A stretch of DNA of 64,000 nt, taken from Colwellia sp. PAMC 21821. GTDB lineage: Bacteria; Pseudomonadota; Gammaproteobacteria; Enterobacterales; Alteromonadaceae. The stretch is from positions 2,666,001 through 2,730,000 of the forward strand of contig NZ_CP014943.1 of the NCBI RefSeq assembly GCF_002077175.1. The letters run 5' to 3'. This document shows positions 47,492 to 56,528 of the stretch, in pieces (within the stretch, counting starts at the first letter, position 1; each line of letters begins with the position of its first letter). The position numbers and the translations under genes were made by a program. A model generated the notes under the pieces. That model had not been told where the DNA came from, did no database searches, and saw only the letters and a program-made list of their open reading frames with translations.

Positions 47492-48607
47492 ATGTTAATC
47501 GGTGTACCAAAAGAGATTAAAAATCACGAGTATCGCATTGGTATGGTACCAGCGAGTGTACTAGAACTTACCAGTCGAGGTCATAAAGTAGTTGTTGAGG
47601 CTAACGGCGGTACAGGTATTGGTTTTAACGATGAAGATTATCTAGCTGCGGGTGCAACTATTGCTAGCACTGCAGCAGAAATTTTTGCTGCAGCTGACAT
47701 GATAGTTAAAGTAAAAGAGCCTCAAGCTATTGAACGTAAAATGTTACGTCCAGGCCAAGTGTTATTTACCTATCTTCACCTTGCCCCTGATCCAGAGCAA
47801 ACGGATGACTTACTCGCAAGTGGTGCTACTTGTATCGCTTATGAAACCGTAACTTCGGCACGTGGCGGGTTGCCGCTTCTTGCTCCTATGTCTGAAGTCG
47901 CTGGCCGCATGTCAATTCAGGCAGGTGCCGCTTGTCTGGAAAAATCTAAATCCGGTTGTGGCATGTTACTCGGTGGTGTGCCGGGTGTTGAACCCGCTAA
48001 AGTGACTATCATTGGTGGTGGCGTTGTGGGTAGTAATGCTGCACGCATGGCAATAGGTATGGGCGCTCACGTTGTAGTCTTAGATCGTAGTGTAGATGTA
48101 TTACGTCGTCTAGTGACAGAATTTGGTACTGCTATTCAAACCGTATATTCAAGTAAGGCTGCTTTAGAAGAACATGTTGTCTCTGCTGATTTGGTTATCG
48201 GTGGTGTATTAATTCCAGGTGCTGCTGCACCGAAACTTGTAACTGCTGATATGGTTAGACGCATGAAAGCTGGTTCAGCTGTTGTCGATGTTGCCATTGA
48301 CCAAGGTGGTTGTTTTGAAACCTCTCATGCCACTACCCATCAAGACCCAACATTTATTGTTGATGAAGTTGTGCATTACTGTGTGGCAAATATGCCAGGT
48401 GCTGTTGCGCGTACATCAACATTAGCACTTAACAATGCGACCTTACCTTACATCGTTTCATTAGCCGATTTAGGCTGGGAAGATGCTATCCAACGTGATG
48501 AACATTTGGCCAAGGGTTTAAATGTTCATGCAGGTAAAATTACTAGTGAAGAAGTTGCGGTTGCATTAGGCCGTGAATACAGCCCTTACCGTCCAGGTAA
48601 CGCATAG
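47492..48607 (+). CDS. ald: Alanine dehydrogenase
   Basis: A 371-residue NAD-dependent enzyme that deaminates L-alanine to pyruvate and ammonium. It regenerates the pyruvate used by Tpa and releases the taurine nitrogen. The N-terminal [20 protein letters not shown], the substrate motif [13 protein letters not shown], the NAD-binding loop [17 protein letters not shown] and the C-terminal [23 protein letters not shown] are those of canonical Ald. The length is exactly typical. ATAGGAG stands before the ATG. xsc follows after 64 bp with no terminator, so ald-xsc is an operon under the paired decamer operator. Confidence 0.96.
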   Translation: MLIGVPKEIKNHEYRIGMVPASVLELTSRGHKVVVEANGGTGIGFNDEDYLAAGATIASTAAEIFAAADMIVKVKEPQAIERKMLRPGQVLFTYLHLAPDPEQTDDLLASGATCIAYETVTSARGGLPLLAPMSEVAGRMSIQAGAACLEKSKSGCGMLLGGVPGVEPAKVTIIGGGVVGSNAARMAIGMGAHVVVLDRSVDVLRRLVTEFGTAIQTVYSSKAALEEHVVSADLVIGGVLIPGAAAPKLVTADMVRRMKAGSAVVDVAIDQGGCFETSHATTHQDPTFIVDEVVHYCVANMPGAVARTSTLALNNATLPYIVSLADLGWEDAIQRDEHLAKGLNVHAGKITSEEVAVALGREYSPYRPGNA

Positions 48608-48671
48608 TCGATCAATTGTTACGAGTGGTAACAAAGGTTATCACTCTTTATAAATATTAAGGAATAAAATT

Positions 48672-50435
48672 ATGGCTCGTATGACTCCAAGTGAAGCAAT
48701 GGTAGAAACGTTAGTTGCGAATGGTGTAACTGATAGTTTTGGTATCATGGGTAGTGCATTTATGGATGCAATGGATATTTTTACCCCCGCAGGTATCCGC
48801 TTAATCCCTGTAGTACATGAACAGGGTGCTGGCCACATGGCTGATGGTTACTCTCGTGTGTCTGGTCGTCACGGTGTTTGTATTGCACAAAATGGACCAG
48901 GTATCACAAACTTTGTTACAGCTATTGCTGCAGCCTATTGGGCTCACTCACCTGTAGTTTGTATTACGCCTGAAACAGGTACTAACTCACAAGGTCTTGG
49001 TGGTTTCCAAGAAGCTGAACAGTTACCTTTCTTTGAAACAATCACTAAATACCAAGTAAGTGTTGTTAATAATACTCGTATGGCTGAGCTCACTGCTCGT
49101 TGTTTCGACCGTGCAATGCTAGAAAATGGCCCTACGCAATTAAACATCCCTCGTGACCAATTCTACGGTGATATCGAATGTGAAATTCCAACGCCAATTC
49201 GCATTGAACGTTCTGCTGGTGGTGCTGTTTCACTCCAACAAGCTGCTGAGTTATTAGCAAATGCTGAATTCCCAGTCATGGTTTCTGGTGGTGGTGTTGT
49301 TCAAGGCGATGCATATGAAGAAGCCATCGCTATATCTGACATGCTTGGTATGCCAGTAGTGAACAGCTATCTACACAATGATTCATTTCCTGCATCTCAC
49401 CCAATGTGGTGTGGCCCTTTAGGTTATCAAGGCTCTAAAGCCGGTATGAATACTATTGCTAAAGCTGATGTTGTATTAGCACTTGGTACACGTTTAGGGC
49501 CATTTGGTACTTTGCCACAGCACGGTATCGATTACTGGCCAAAAAATGCCAAAATCATTCAAGTTGATTGTGATCCAAAAATGCTTGGTTTGGTTAAGAA
49601 AATTGATGTCGCAATTTGTGGTGATGCAAAAGCAGCTGCGCAAGCATTAATGAAATTACTGGCTGACTTAAAGCCTAAATGTATTGATAACATGGCCGAG
49701 CGTGCTGAAGTTATTGCCGCTGAAAAAGCAGCATGGGAACAAGAGTTAGATGAGTGGATCCATGAAAAAGATGAATACTCTCTAGAAATGATCAACGAGC
49801 AAAATGCTGAAGAAGAGAATTGGTTACACCCTCGTCAAGTATTGCGTGAACTTGAAAAAGCAATGCCTGCTGATGTCATGGTGTCTACCGATATCGGTAA
49901 TATTAACTCTGTGTCTAACAGCTATTTACGTTTTGAACGTCCACGTTCATTCTTCGCGGCTATGTCATTCGGTAACTGTGGTTATGCGCTTCCAACTATG
50001 ATTGGTGCAAAAGTTGCCGCACCTGATCGCCCAGGTATTTCATACGCGGGTGATGGCGCATGGGGCATGTCAATGATGGAGATTATGACTTGTGTTCGTG
50101 AAGACATTCCAGTGACTTCAATTGTCTTTCATAACCGTCAATGGGGTGCAGAGAAGAAAAACCAAGTTGACTTCTATAATCGTCGTTTTGTTGCTGGCGA
50201 ACTTGAAAATCAAAGCTTTGCAGGTATCGCACGTTCAATGGGCGCACTAGGTGTTACTGTTGATAAGTTAGAAGATATCGGTCCTGCACTTAAAGAAGCT
50301 CTGCATCAACAAATGGTAGAACGTAAAACAACGGTTATCGAGATCATGTGTACGCGTGAATTGGGTGACCCGTTCCGTCGTGATGCCCTTGCAAAACCTA
50401 TTCGTCATCTTGAAAAATATAAAGATTTCGTTTAA
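48672..50435 (+). CDS. xsc: Sulfoacetaldehyde acetyltransferase
   Basis: A 587-residue thiamine-diphosphate enzyme that converts sulfoacetaldehyde and phosphate to acetyl phosphate and sulfite, the C-S bond-breaking step. The three-domain acetolactate-synthase-like architecture is complete: a PYR domain with VVHEQGAGHMADGYSRVSG (cofactor Glu), a middle domain with KAGMNTIAKADVVLALGTRLG, and a PP domain with the ThDP/Mg motif GDGAWGMSMMEIMT near residue 460. Xsc is distinguished from acetolactate synthase by MGSAFMDAMDIF near the start and by the gene context. AAGGA precedes the ATG and a strong terminator follows the gene. Confidence 0.95.
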   Translation: MARMTPSEAMVETLVANGVTDSFGIMGSAFMDAMDIFTPAGIRLIPVVHEQGAGHMADGYSRVSGRHGVCIAQNGPGITNFVTAIAAAYWAHSPVVCITPETGTNSQGLGGFQEAEQLPFFETITKYQVSVVNNTRMAELTARCFDRAMLENGPTQLNIPRDQFYGDIECEIPTPIRIERSAGGAVSLQQAAELLANAEFPVMVSGGGVVQGDAYEEAIAISDMLGMPVVNSYLHNDSFPASHPMWCGPLGYQGSKAGMNTIAKADVVLALGTRLGPFGTLPQHGIDYWPKNAKIIQVDCDPKMLGLVKKIDVAICGDAKAAAQALMKLLADLKPKCIDNMAERAEVIAAEKAAWEQELDEWIHEKDEYSLEMINEQNAEEENWLHPRQVLRELEKAMPADVMVSTDIGNINSVSNSYLRFERPRSFFAAMSFGNCGYALPTMIGAKVAAPDRPGISYAGDGAWGMSMMEIMTCVREDIPVTSIVFHNRQWGAEKKNQVDFYNRRFVAGELENQSFAGIARSMGALGVTVDKLEDIGPALKEALHQQMVERKTTVIEIMCTRELGDPFRRDALAKPIRHLEKYKDFV

Positions 50436-50456
50436 GTCACTCTACTCTGACTGATT

Positions 50457-50486
50457 AATCCGAAGGCTGCGAGCCTTCGGATTTTA
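50457..50486 (+). terminator. Terminator of ald-xsc
   Basis: A 12-bp perfect stem, AATCCGAAGGCT (50457-50468) with AGCCTTCGGATT (50472-50483), has a GCG loop and T-rich DNA after it. Confidence 0.93.
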
Positions 50487-50502
50487 TTTCAGCTCTTAAT
50501 TA

Positions 50503-50610
50503 ATGCCAATTGAATGAGGCAAATGCTCAATTATAAAAAATATACCAGAACAAATGTTTATGGTTCCAGACCAAACATAAGGACCTGCATCCATGCAGGC
50601 AGGGTGATAT
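50503..50610. repeat. Diverged copy of the MITE-like repeat
   Basis: The stretch GCCAATTGAATG, AATGTTTATGGTTCCAGACC and AAACATAAGGACCTGCAT corresponds to the reverse complement of 21488-21586 (ATACCAAATG, CATGTTTATTGTTCCAGACT, AAACATAAGTACCTGCAT). It ends in the intact hairpin CCTGCATCCATGCAGG (50584-50599), the position that the IS1111-type element occupies in the other copy. A short open frame crossing it (50514-50729) is not a gene. Confidence 0.75.
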
Positions 50611-50735
50611 TGGGAATTAAGTCGGTTTTTGAATGTAATGACTTCATTTGCACTAAGAACGTTTTGAATAGCTTGCTAACTGACAGCATTTTATTCAAAG
50701 CGATTTTTGTTATCTATATATTAGGTTAATAATTC

Positions 50736-51746
50736 ATGAAAGCACTCAACAACATATTTAAACGAGCAAGTGAAGCACCTAAATTGATTGTACTGGCAGA
50801 AGGTGAAGACCCTCGTATTATAGAGGCTGCTTATAATGCAACGAGCTTAAAAATAGCTAAGATCATTTTACTTGGCAATGTTGCAAACATTAAAACTAAA
50901 GCTACTGCGTTAAACGTATCATTAGAATCTATTACTGTGATTGACCCGAGTCATTCTTCAAAAGCGAGCGATTATGCAGCAAAGCTGTATGAACTTCGTA
51001 AAAAGAAGGGGATGACAGAAAACGCGGCGGCTGAACTGATACAAAACCCACTCTATTACGCGCAAATGATGGTGCACCTTGGCGATGCAGACGGTTCAGT
51101 AAACGGCGCAGTATATACCACAAGTGATGTGGTGCGCAGTGCTATTCAGATCATTGGGATGGATAAATCGGCCAGCATGGTATCGAGCTTTTTTTTAATG
51201 ATGTTATGCCAACCTTTTCATGATTTAAAAGGCGGTGTTATTTTTTCTGACTGTGGTCTCGTTATCGATCCAGACAGCGAACAGTTGGCTCAAATAGCGC
51301 TGTCGGCAGCTCGTAGTGCTAAAACACTCTTAAACGAAGAACCTCGTGTTGCCATGTTGTCATTTTCGACCAGTGGTAGTGCTAAACATGCTTCGGTTGA
51401 TAAAGTAGTATCTGCAACTAAAATCGTAAAAGCCCTCATGCCTGAATTAGCGATTGATGGCGATATTCAGCTTGATGCCGCTATTGTAAATACTATTGCA
51501 GAGAAAAAGGTCGAAAATTCTGCTACCCATGGTCGTGCTAACGTATTAGTTTTTCCTAATTTAGATGCCGGCAATATTGGTTATAAATTGGCAGAACGTA
51601 TCGGTAAGGCTGATGCCATAGGACCTATATTACAAGGACTGAGAAAGCCAGCGAATGATCTTTCTCGCGGTTGCAGTATTACCGATATTGTTAATGTAAT
51701 TGCCATTACTGTTGTTCAGTCACAAACACGTTTACTGGAAAATTAA
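50736..51746 (+). CDS. pta: Phosphate acetyltransferase (short form)
   Basis: A 336-residue enzyme that converts the acetyl phosphate made by Xsc to acetyl-CoA. It consists of the catalytic PTA_PTB domain only, without the N-terminal DRTGG/P-loop domains of the long housekeeping Pta. Landmarks are LAEGEDPRIIEAA, MVHLGDADGSVNGAVYTTSDVVR, SSFFLMMLC, FSTSGSAKHASVDKV and NVLVFPNLDAGNIGYK. The short form is what sulfonate degradation clusters usually carry. It is separated from xsc by a terminator and the MITE remnant, so it has its own promoter. No paired decamer was found in front of it. Confidence 0.94.
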   Translation: MKALNNIFKRASEAPKLIVLAEGEDPRIIEAAYNATSLKIAKIILLGNVANIKTKATALNVSLESITVIDPSHSSKASDYAAKLYELRKKKGMTENAAAELIQNPLYYAQMMVHLGDADGSVNGAVYTTSDVVRSAIQIIGMDKSASMVSSFFLMMLCQPFHDLKGGVIFSDCGLVIDPDSEQLAQIALSAARSAKTLLNEEPRVAMLSFSTSGSAKHASVDKVVSATKIVKALMPELAIDGDIQLDAAIVNTIAEKKVENSATHGRANVLVFPNLDAGNIGYKLAERIGKADAIGPILQGLRKPANDLSRGCSITDIVNVIAITVVQSQTRLLEN

Positions 51747-51873
51747 CTTTATTTACAGCGTGTATAGTGCTCTTGCTCTTATCCTTTATGGTAGATCAAT
51801 TTTAAGCTGGTATTGCAGCTTTCATCCAGCAATATACGGCTCTAAATAGTAAAAATAGGACATTTTAGCTACA

Positions 51874-51906
51874 TTGGTTCTACACCGATAAGTATTTTGG
51901 CTCTAA
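51874..51906 (+). promoter_or_regulatory. Paired decamer operator upstream of the DUF6506 gene
   Basis: TTGGTTCTAC (51874-51883) and TTGGCTCTAA (51897-51906) are separated by 13 bp. The pair is 85 bp upstream of the start at 51992. Confidence 0.68.
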
Positions 51907-51991
51907 TGAAGCGATGGCAATCGGTTTTTAATGTAAGTAATTAAAAGTATTATTAATTTAAATATTAACGACTCAACATTAGGAGCTAATT

Positions 51992-52291
51992 ATGGCGTTG
52001 CAGAGATATGGTTTTATTGTAAAAAGTGCAGATTTAGAAATGTTTAAGCATCACTCTCGTCTGGCAAGTGAAAATTTTGACATGTCTATTTCTGGCGTTA
52101 ACAGTGTTGAACAGGCGCAATTGGTCGCCCAGGAAATGTTGACTAAGGGTATACAGTTAATCGAACTGTGTGGCGCTTTTTCAGCGGAAGATGCTCAACG
52201 TATTCGTGAAGCTATTAATGATCATATTCCAGTAGGATACGTTCAATATACTGCCGAGGAACAGGCGCGTCTTGTGCATGACTTAGGTTAA
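51992..52291 (+). CDS. DUF6506 family protein
   Basis: A 99-residue soluble protein. The pattern YGFIVKSADLEMFKHHSR, later GVNSVEQAQLVAQEMLTKG, IQLIELCGAFSAEDAQRIR and HIPVGYVQY fits my memory of DUF6506, a small alpha/beta family with a conserved ELCG-F motif whose Cys and Glu may be functional. No biochemical role is known. AGGAG lies 7-8 bp before the ATG. A good paired decamer operator just upstream places it in the predicted taurine regulon, so a role in sulfonate, sulfite or aldehyde handling is a testable inference. Confidence 0.72.
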   Translation: MALQRYGFIVKSADLEMFKHHSRLASENFDMSISGVNSVEQAQLVAQEMLTKGIQLIELCGAFSAEDAQRIREAINDHIPVGYVQYTAEEQARLVHDLG

Positions 52292-52501
52292 ATACGCTTG
52301 TTCAGTTGATAAAATATGGGATGGTTTTAACCCTAAAATGCCCCTCTAGGCATTCAATGTTTGACCTGTGCGTATTGCATCAGCAAATTCATTACCGACC
52401 ATTTTACTGGGCTTTAGCATACAAGCCTTCAACATATCGATACACGAACCAATCCTTTATGCTTGGCGCTAATGTCAGGCCTTAATTTTCGACTGCATTT
52501 C

Positions 52502-53188
52502 TTATTTATTCAAAGTCAGTAAATAATGGTGGAAACATTGACGTGACCACCAATCACTCTGCTGGAGTAGTTGTTCAATTAATGCCCGTTCTTTATTGTT
52601 ACCATAGCAAGCTATAGGGTATGCACAATGACGTCGTAACTTATTATAAATCCCCTTACTCGCTTTATGGTAATCGTCATAAGTATTTATTTCATCAGAT
52701 AACGGCTTAAAGGGTAGTGCTTTTCGACAGTCATCGGTAATTGGAAATATAGGAAGCTGGGGGCATAAATAATAAAGCAACCAACTTGCCGCAGCCTCTT
52801 GTACTGCACTACCAAAAATAGCATGTGCTGCCAACCTGACTAAATTTTTTGCCTGTTGGTCTGCTTCATCTGGTGCTAGGTGTTTTAATTCCTCCCATTT
52901 AGGTTGTAGCTCTGCTCTAATAAATAGCTCAAGCTGCGTCGCTATATCATGATGTGTTAACCCTAAAGTGGGCAGTTGCTTGGCTTGCCAAAGCAACTGG
53001 ATATAAGTTTTATCGACCAGCGTACGTCCCGCGTTTAACCAGCCAAATTGAGAGGCATGTTCAAGGCTGCCGTACATAATCACAAGTAGGCCATTTTCAC
53101 TGCTGCGACTGTCAAATCCACTACCAACAAGTGGAGAGGGAGTTGACCAACGACTTAATATATTAGGGAGCGTCATATTGCTACTCAT
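52502..53188 (-). CDS. Hypothetical protein in the taurine region
   Basis: A 228-residue soluble, mostly helical protein that I do not recognise. It has no signal peptide or membrane helix. It contains several Trp/Tyr-rich segments (WLNAGRTLVDKTYIQLLWQAKQ, AAASWLLYYLCPQLPIFP, SDWWSRQCFHHYLL) and a central acidic helix (LQPKWEELKHLAPDEADQQAK). It lies between the DUF6506 gene and the TRAP operon, on the minus strand, with no decamer pair upstream. The length and protein-like composition, and the absence of a better frame, argue that it is real. Function unknown. Confidence 0.65.
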   Translation of the reverse strand: MSSNMTLPNILSRWSTPSPLVGSGFDSRSSENGLLVIMYGSLEHASQFGWLNAGRTLVDKTYIQLLWQAKQLPTLGLTHHDIATQLELFIRAELQPKWEELKHLAPDEADQQAKNLVRLAAHAIFGSAVQEAAASWLLYYLCPQLPIFPITDDCRKALPFKPLSDEINTYDDYHKASKGIYNKLRRHCAYPIACYGNNKERALIEQLLQQSDWWSRQCFHHYLLTLNK

Positions 53189-53518
53189 AATGTTGAGTTA
53201 ATTAATATTTGTTCGACTTGTTCGTGGGGTTATTTAAACAATATCGACATCTACTATGCGTTACTTGTTAAGCATTTCTTCCTAATAAAGCTGCACTATA
53301 TAAAACTGAACTATATAAAGCTGAACTATTAAATGAACTTCTTTTGATAAACGACCACAGCCTAAAGCTTTATTAAGCCGTCTAGGAAATAGTTTTAGCG
53401 CAGAAAAATGATTACTTTAAGAGGGCATGTTTTGGTGTTTAGCTATAGTTTGGCTAGCATCCAATGATTTGGATGCTAGCCATAATAGCTTGAAATAATT
53501 AATTAATTACTGTTAAAA
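53189..53518. other. Intergenic stretch with a long hairpin
   Basis: 330 bp. A 14-bp perfect inverted repeat, TGGCTAGCATCCAA (53451-53464) and TTGGATGCTAGCCA (53469-53482) with a TGAT loop, lies 37 bp after the end of the TRAP operon. It probably ends or protects that transcript, although it has no T-run on the minus strand. GCTGCACTATATAAAACTGAACTATATAAAGCTGAACTAT near 53290 (described in parts: AACTATATAAA twice) is a small direct repeat. Confidence 0.65.
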
Positions 53519-54862
53519 CTAGTAGCCAAATAAACGCGGTAAGTACAGCGAAATTTCAGGTACAAAGGCGATAACAAACACGGAAAAAGTTGAGACAAAA
53601 GCAAAAGGCAATGCCTTAACGGTGACTTCTTCAAGCGATATATTTGAAATCCCGGAGGCAACAAATAAGTTTTCTCCTAGCGGAGGTGTGGAGAAACCTA
53701 TTGAAAGACTACACACCATCACTATACCAAAATGAACGGGATCGATACCTAGACTATAAGTGACAGGCAAAAGCACTGGCGTCAGTATCATAATCGCAGC
53801 TAACGTTTCCATAAACATGCCAACAAATAGCAAGAATACAATAATAAGGAGCCAAATTAGGTAAATATTATCAGTCACACTGAGCATAGACTCAGCAACA
53901 ATGCCTGGTATGTTATTTTCAACGAGTAACCGACCAAATACAGTCGCAGTAAACAGAATCAATAATACTCGACCAGAAAGCCATGTTGTGGTTTCTAATG
54001 ATTTAAATAAATCTTTCCAAGTGAGCTCTCTGTGGACAAATACGCCGATAAACAGAGTATAAAAAATAGCTACTATTGCCGATTCTGTTGGCGTAAAGAA
54101 CCCTGAATAAATACCACCTAAAATGACTAATGGTGCGAGCACAGACCAAATGCCCATTCTTAAGGAAGAACGTATATGTTTGAAATCCCAACCTTCATCA
54201 GTACCTTTATAACCTAATTTACGACAACGAAAGTAGTTAAGTGTTAACAAACTAATTGAAATGACTAAGCCAGGCAAGAAGCCAGCAACAAACATTTTAG
54301 TAATAGATACTGACTGGAATGCACCATGCTCAGCAATAGCAGATTCTGGTACGGTCAAACCAATGGCTGAAATGCCAAAAATAACCATAGGAATAGAAGG
54401 GGGAATAACAATACCTAGTCCACCTGAAGAGGCCGTTATAGCTGATGCATAGCCTTTATCGTAGCCACGCTTGACCATGGCAGGTATCATCAACATGCCT
54501 ACCGCTGCTGTTGTAGCAGGGCCCGAGCCTGAAATAGCGCCAAAAAACATACAGGCAAGTACAGTAGCTGCCGATATACCACCGGTTACGGGACCTGCAA
54601 AACTTTCTGCTATCGTTACTAAGCGTTTCGATATTCCCGCCGCTTCCATCAAAGCCCCCGCTAAAATAAAAGCAGGTAATGCCATTAAGGGAAAAGAACC
54701 AACGGATGTAAATGCAATTTGTACTAATTTAATCGGGTTTTCATCGAGGTAAAGAAACGTCGAAAGTGCAGCGACGCCGAGTGATACTGTTACGGGAGCC
54801 CCCATCACCAGCAGGGCCAAAAACGTCCCAAATAGTATTAATATAATGCTTGACTCTGCCAT
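53519..54862 (-). CDS. TRAP transporter large permease (DctM type)
   Basis: A 447-residue inner-membrane permease with about 12 hydrophobic helices, the transport channel of a tripartite ATP-independent periplasmic transporter. Family motifs are FPLMALPAFILAGALMEAAGISKRL, FGAISGSGPATTAAVGMLMIPAM (the GSGPATTAAVG signature), GLGIVIPPSIPMVIFG and GMFMETLAAIMILTPVLLPV. It follows dctQ by 14 bp. In this context it probably imports taurine together with the small permease and binding protein upstream, analogous to TauKLM; the substrate is inferred from position and operator. Confidence 0.93.
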   Translation of the reverse strand: MAESSIILILFGTFLALLVMGAPVTVSLGVAALSTFLYLDENPIKLVQIAFTSVGSFPLMALPAFILAGALMEAAGISKRLVTIAESFAGPVTGGISAATVLACMFFGAISGSGPATTAAVGMLMIPAMVKRGYDKGYASAITASSGGLGIVIPPSIPMVIFGISAIGLTVPESAIAEHGAFQSVSITKMFVAGFLPGLVISISLLTLNYFRCRKLGYKGTDEGWDFKHIRSSLRMGIWSVLAPLVILGGIYSGFFTPTESAIVAIFYTLFIGVFVHRELTWKDLFKSLETTTWLSGRVLLILFTATVFGRLLVENNIPGIVAESMLSVTDNIYLIWLLIIVFLLFVGMFMETLAAIMILTPVLLPVTYSLGIDPVHFGIVMVCSLSIGFSTPPLGENLFVASGISNISLEEVTVKALPFAFVSTFSVFVIAFVPEISLYLPRLFGY

Positions 54863-54876
54863 GAATTGCTCCTGGG

Positions 54877-55434
54877 TTATTTGTTGACTTTATCGTCTTT
54901 TGTATCGATATCGAGTTCAGTCAACTCATCGAGTTCTTGAGATTCAGGGTTACGAACATCTATGCCCTTGACAAATTTGTAGTAATTCACTTGAATCACT
55001 CGGAAAGTCATTAAAGAAAATGCAATCGGTAAAACCATATAAATGTATTTCATGGGGATACCCAGCGTTTGCGATTTCCAAAATAGGTTCATTTTGTTAA
55101 AAACAAAATCGTAAGATAGATAAACGAAATAACAGTTAAACGCGATCCAAATAATATCTGATAGTACTTCTAATGTGGCGGCCAGTTTTGCTGGCATTAA
55201 TTTGTACTGAAAGGTTACTCGGTTGTGCGCAGCTAACTTAGCGGCATAACTGGCACCAAAGAACACAAACCAAACAAACAAATATACCGATAGCTCTTCA
55301 CTCCATGAGAATGAGTAGCCAAATAATTGTCTTGAAATTATTTGTGCGAATAGAATGGTGACAAATACAGCCAACAATGTTCGACATATGTAACTTTCAA
55401 TATTATCGAGAAACTTAAAGATCATACGAATCAT
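54877..55434 (-). CDS. TRAP transporter small permease (DctQ type)
   Basis: A 185-residue inner-membrane protein with four predicted helices. FAQIISRQLFGYSFSWSEELSVYLFVWFVFFGASYA is typical of DctQ, with the conserved WSEE(L) motif, here in the short form SWSEEL. The C-terminal 30 residues are acidic and cytoplasmic (ESQELDELTELDIDTKDDK). It sits between the binding-protein gene (92 bp upstream) and the large permease (14 bp downstream) in one operon. Confidence 0.92.
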   Translation of the reverse strand: MIRMIFKFLDNIESYICRTLLAVFVTILFAQIISRQLFGYSFSWSEELSVYLFVWFVFFGASYAAKLAAHNRVTFQYKLMPAKLAATLEVLSDIIWIAFNCYFVYLSYDFVFNKMNLFWKSQTLGIPMKYIYMVLPIAFSLMTFRVIQVNYYKFVKGIDVRNPESQELDELTELDIDTKDDKVNK

Positions 55435-55526
55435 GACTGCTCCCTCTTAGGTAATATATGCACCTGTTGGTTTCTCACCAGGTGCATACTGTTTTAAAGT
55501 GATAAATATGTGTTTAAGTTTGTTAC

Positions 55527-56528
55527 TTAAACTTTATCACGCCCTAATATCACCAATGCTTCGTTAACTTTGTCTTTACCACCAACACTTTTATAGAACT
55601 TAGGCCATACAGCATTAGTTGCTTTGTCGATCCATTCTTTCTCGCCGTTTGCAGGGTCAGTAATTATCATGCCGCGTTTGGTTAACTCGGCTTTGATTTT
55701 AATTTCACTTGCCACAAGGCTTTTCGCGCTGAATTCTGTTGCCGCTTTACCTGCGGCCAAAATAGCGGCTTGAGTTGCTTTGTTTTGATCTTGGAATACA
55801 GATTCACTAACAATGAGTGGTTCAATTGAAAATAAGTAACGTACATTAGTAATATACTTTTGTACTTCATCGAACTTCATTGCGTAAATAGTAATATATG
55901 GATTGTCCTGACCATCGATAACACCTTGTTGTAAACCAGTGAATGTTTCAGACCATGCCATAGGAGTAGGGTTAACTCCCCATGAGTTATAGGTTTCGAT
56001 CATTATTTCATTTTTTGGTACACGAATGACTAATCCATCCAAGTCGTCAAGTGTCCGGATAGGTCGTTTAGAGTTGCTCAAAACACGAAAACCAGAATAA
56101 GCCCAACCAATAATTCTAACCCCAGCATCACGCTTAGTATTTTCGATTAACTCTTGGCCTAATTTTCCTTGGGTCAGCGTAATAGCGTCGTCTAAACTCT
56201 GAATCATATAGGGCAGGGTTAAGACACCAACTGATGGGGAAAAAGGCGTTACATTATTGATAGCTAAAATTGAAAAATCTAGTGTACCCATTGCGGCATC
56301 GTTGACGGTATCTTGTTCACTACCTAACTGGCCATTGAGAAAGAGTTTTGCTTTGTGTTTAGTATTGGCAGTGAATTCTTCTATAAATTTTTTGCCTAGG
56401 GCTTCTTGTGTTCCGCCAGCTCCATCGCCTACTGCAATATTAAACTTGGCTGCACTTACTGTATTTGCTGTTAAGATCAGGCTCGACGCCAGGATAAGTG
56501 CTTTTACTATTTTATTTCTTGTACTCAT
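55527..56528 (-). CDS. TRAP transporter substrate-binding protein (DctP type)
   Basis: A 333-residue periplasmic binding protein. The ATG at 56528 has GGAG 7 bp upstream and gives a clean signal peptide (KIVKALILASSLILTANTVSA/AKF). A longer frame to 56564 only adds residues ahead of it. DctP landmarks are GTQEALGKKFIEEF, LNGQLGSEQDTVNDAAMGTLD, the carboxylate-binding Arg in LDGLVIRVPKN, and WSETFTGLQQGVIDGQDNPY. TRAP binding proteins normally hold organic acids, but the taurine-specific TauK type is known. The paired decamer operator 192 bp upstream supports a sulfonate substrate. Confidence 0.93.
   Translation of the reverse strand: MSTRNKIVKALILASSLILTANTVSAAKFNIAVGDGAGGTQEALGKKFIEEFTANTKHKAKLFLNGQLGSEQDTVNDAAMGTLDFSILAINNVTPFSPSVGVLTLPYMIQSLDDAITLTQGKLGQELIENTKRDAGVRIIGWAYSGFRVLSNSKRPIRTLDDLDGLVIRVPKNEIMIETYNSWGVNPTPMAWSETFTGLQQGVIDGQDNPYITIYAMKFDEVQKYITNVRYLFSIEPLIVSESVFQDQNKATQAAILAAGKAATEFSAKSLVASEIKIKAELTKRGMIITDPANGEKEWIDKATNAVWPKFYKSVGGKDKVNEALVILGRDKV

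Noticed and set aside
50514..50729. 71-codon frame between xsc and pta
   Set aside because: It reads through the decayed MITE-like repeat and has no conserved-looking sequence.
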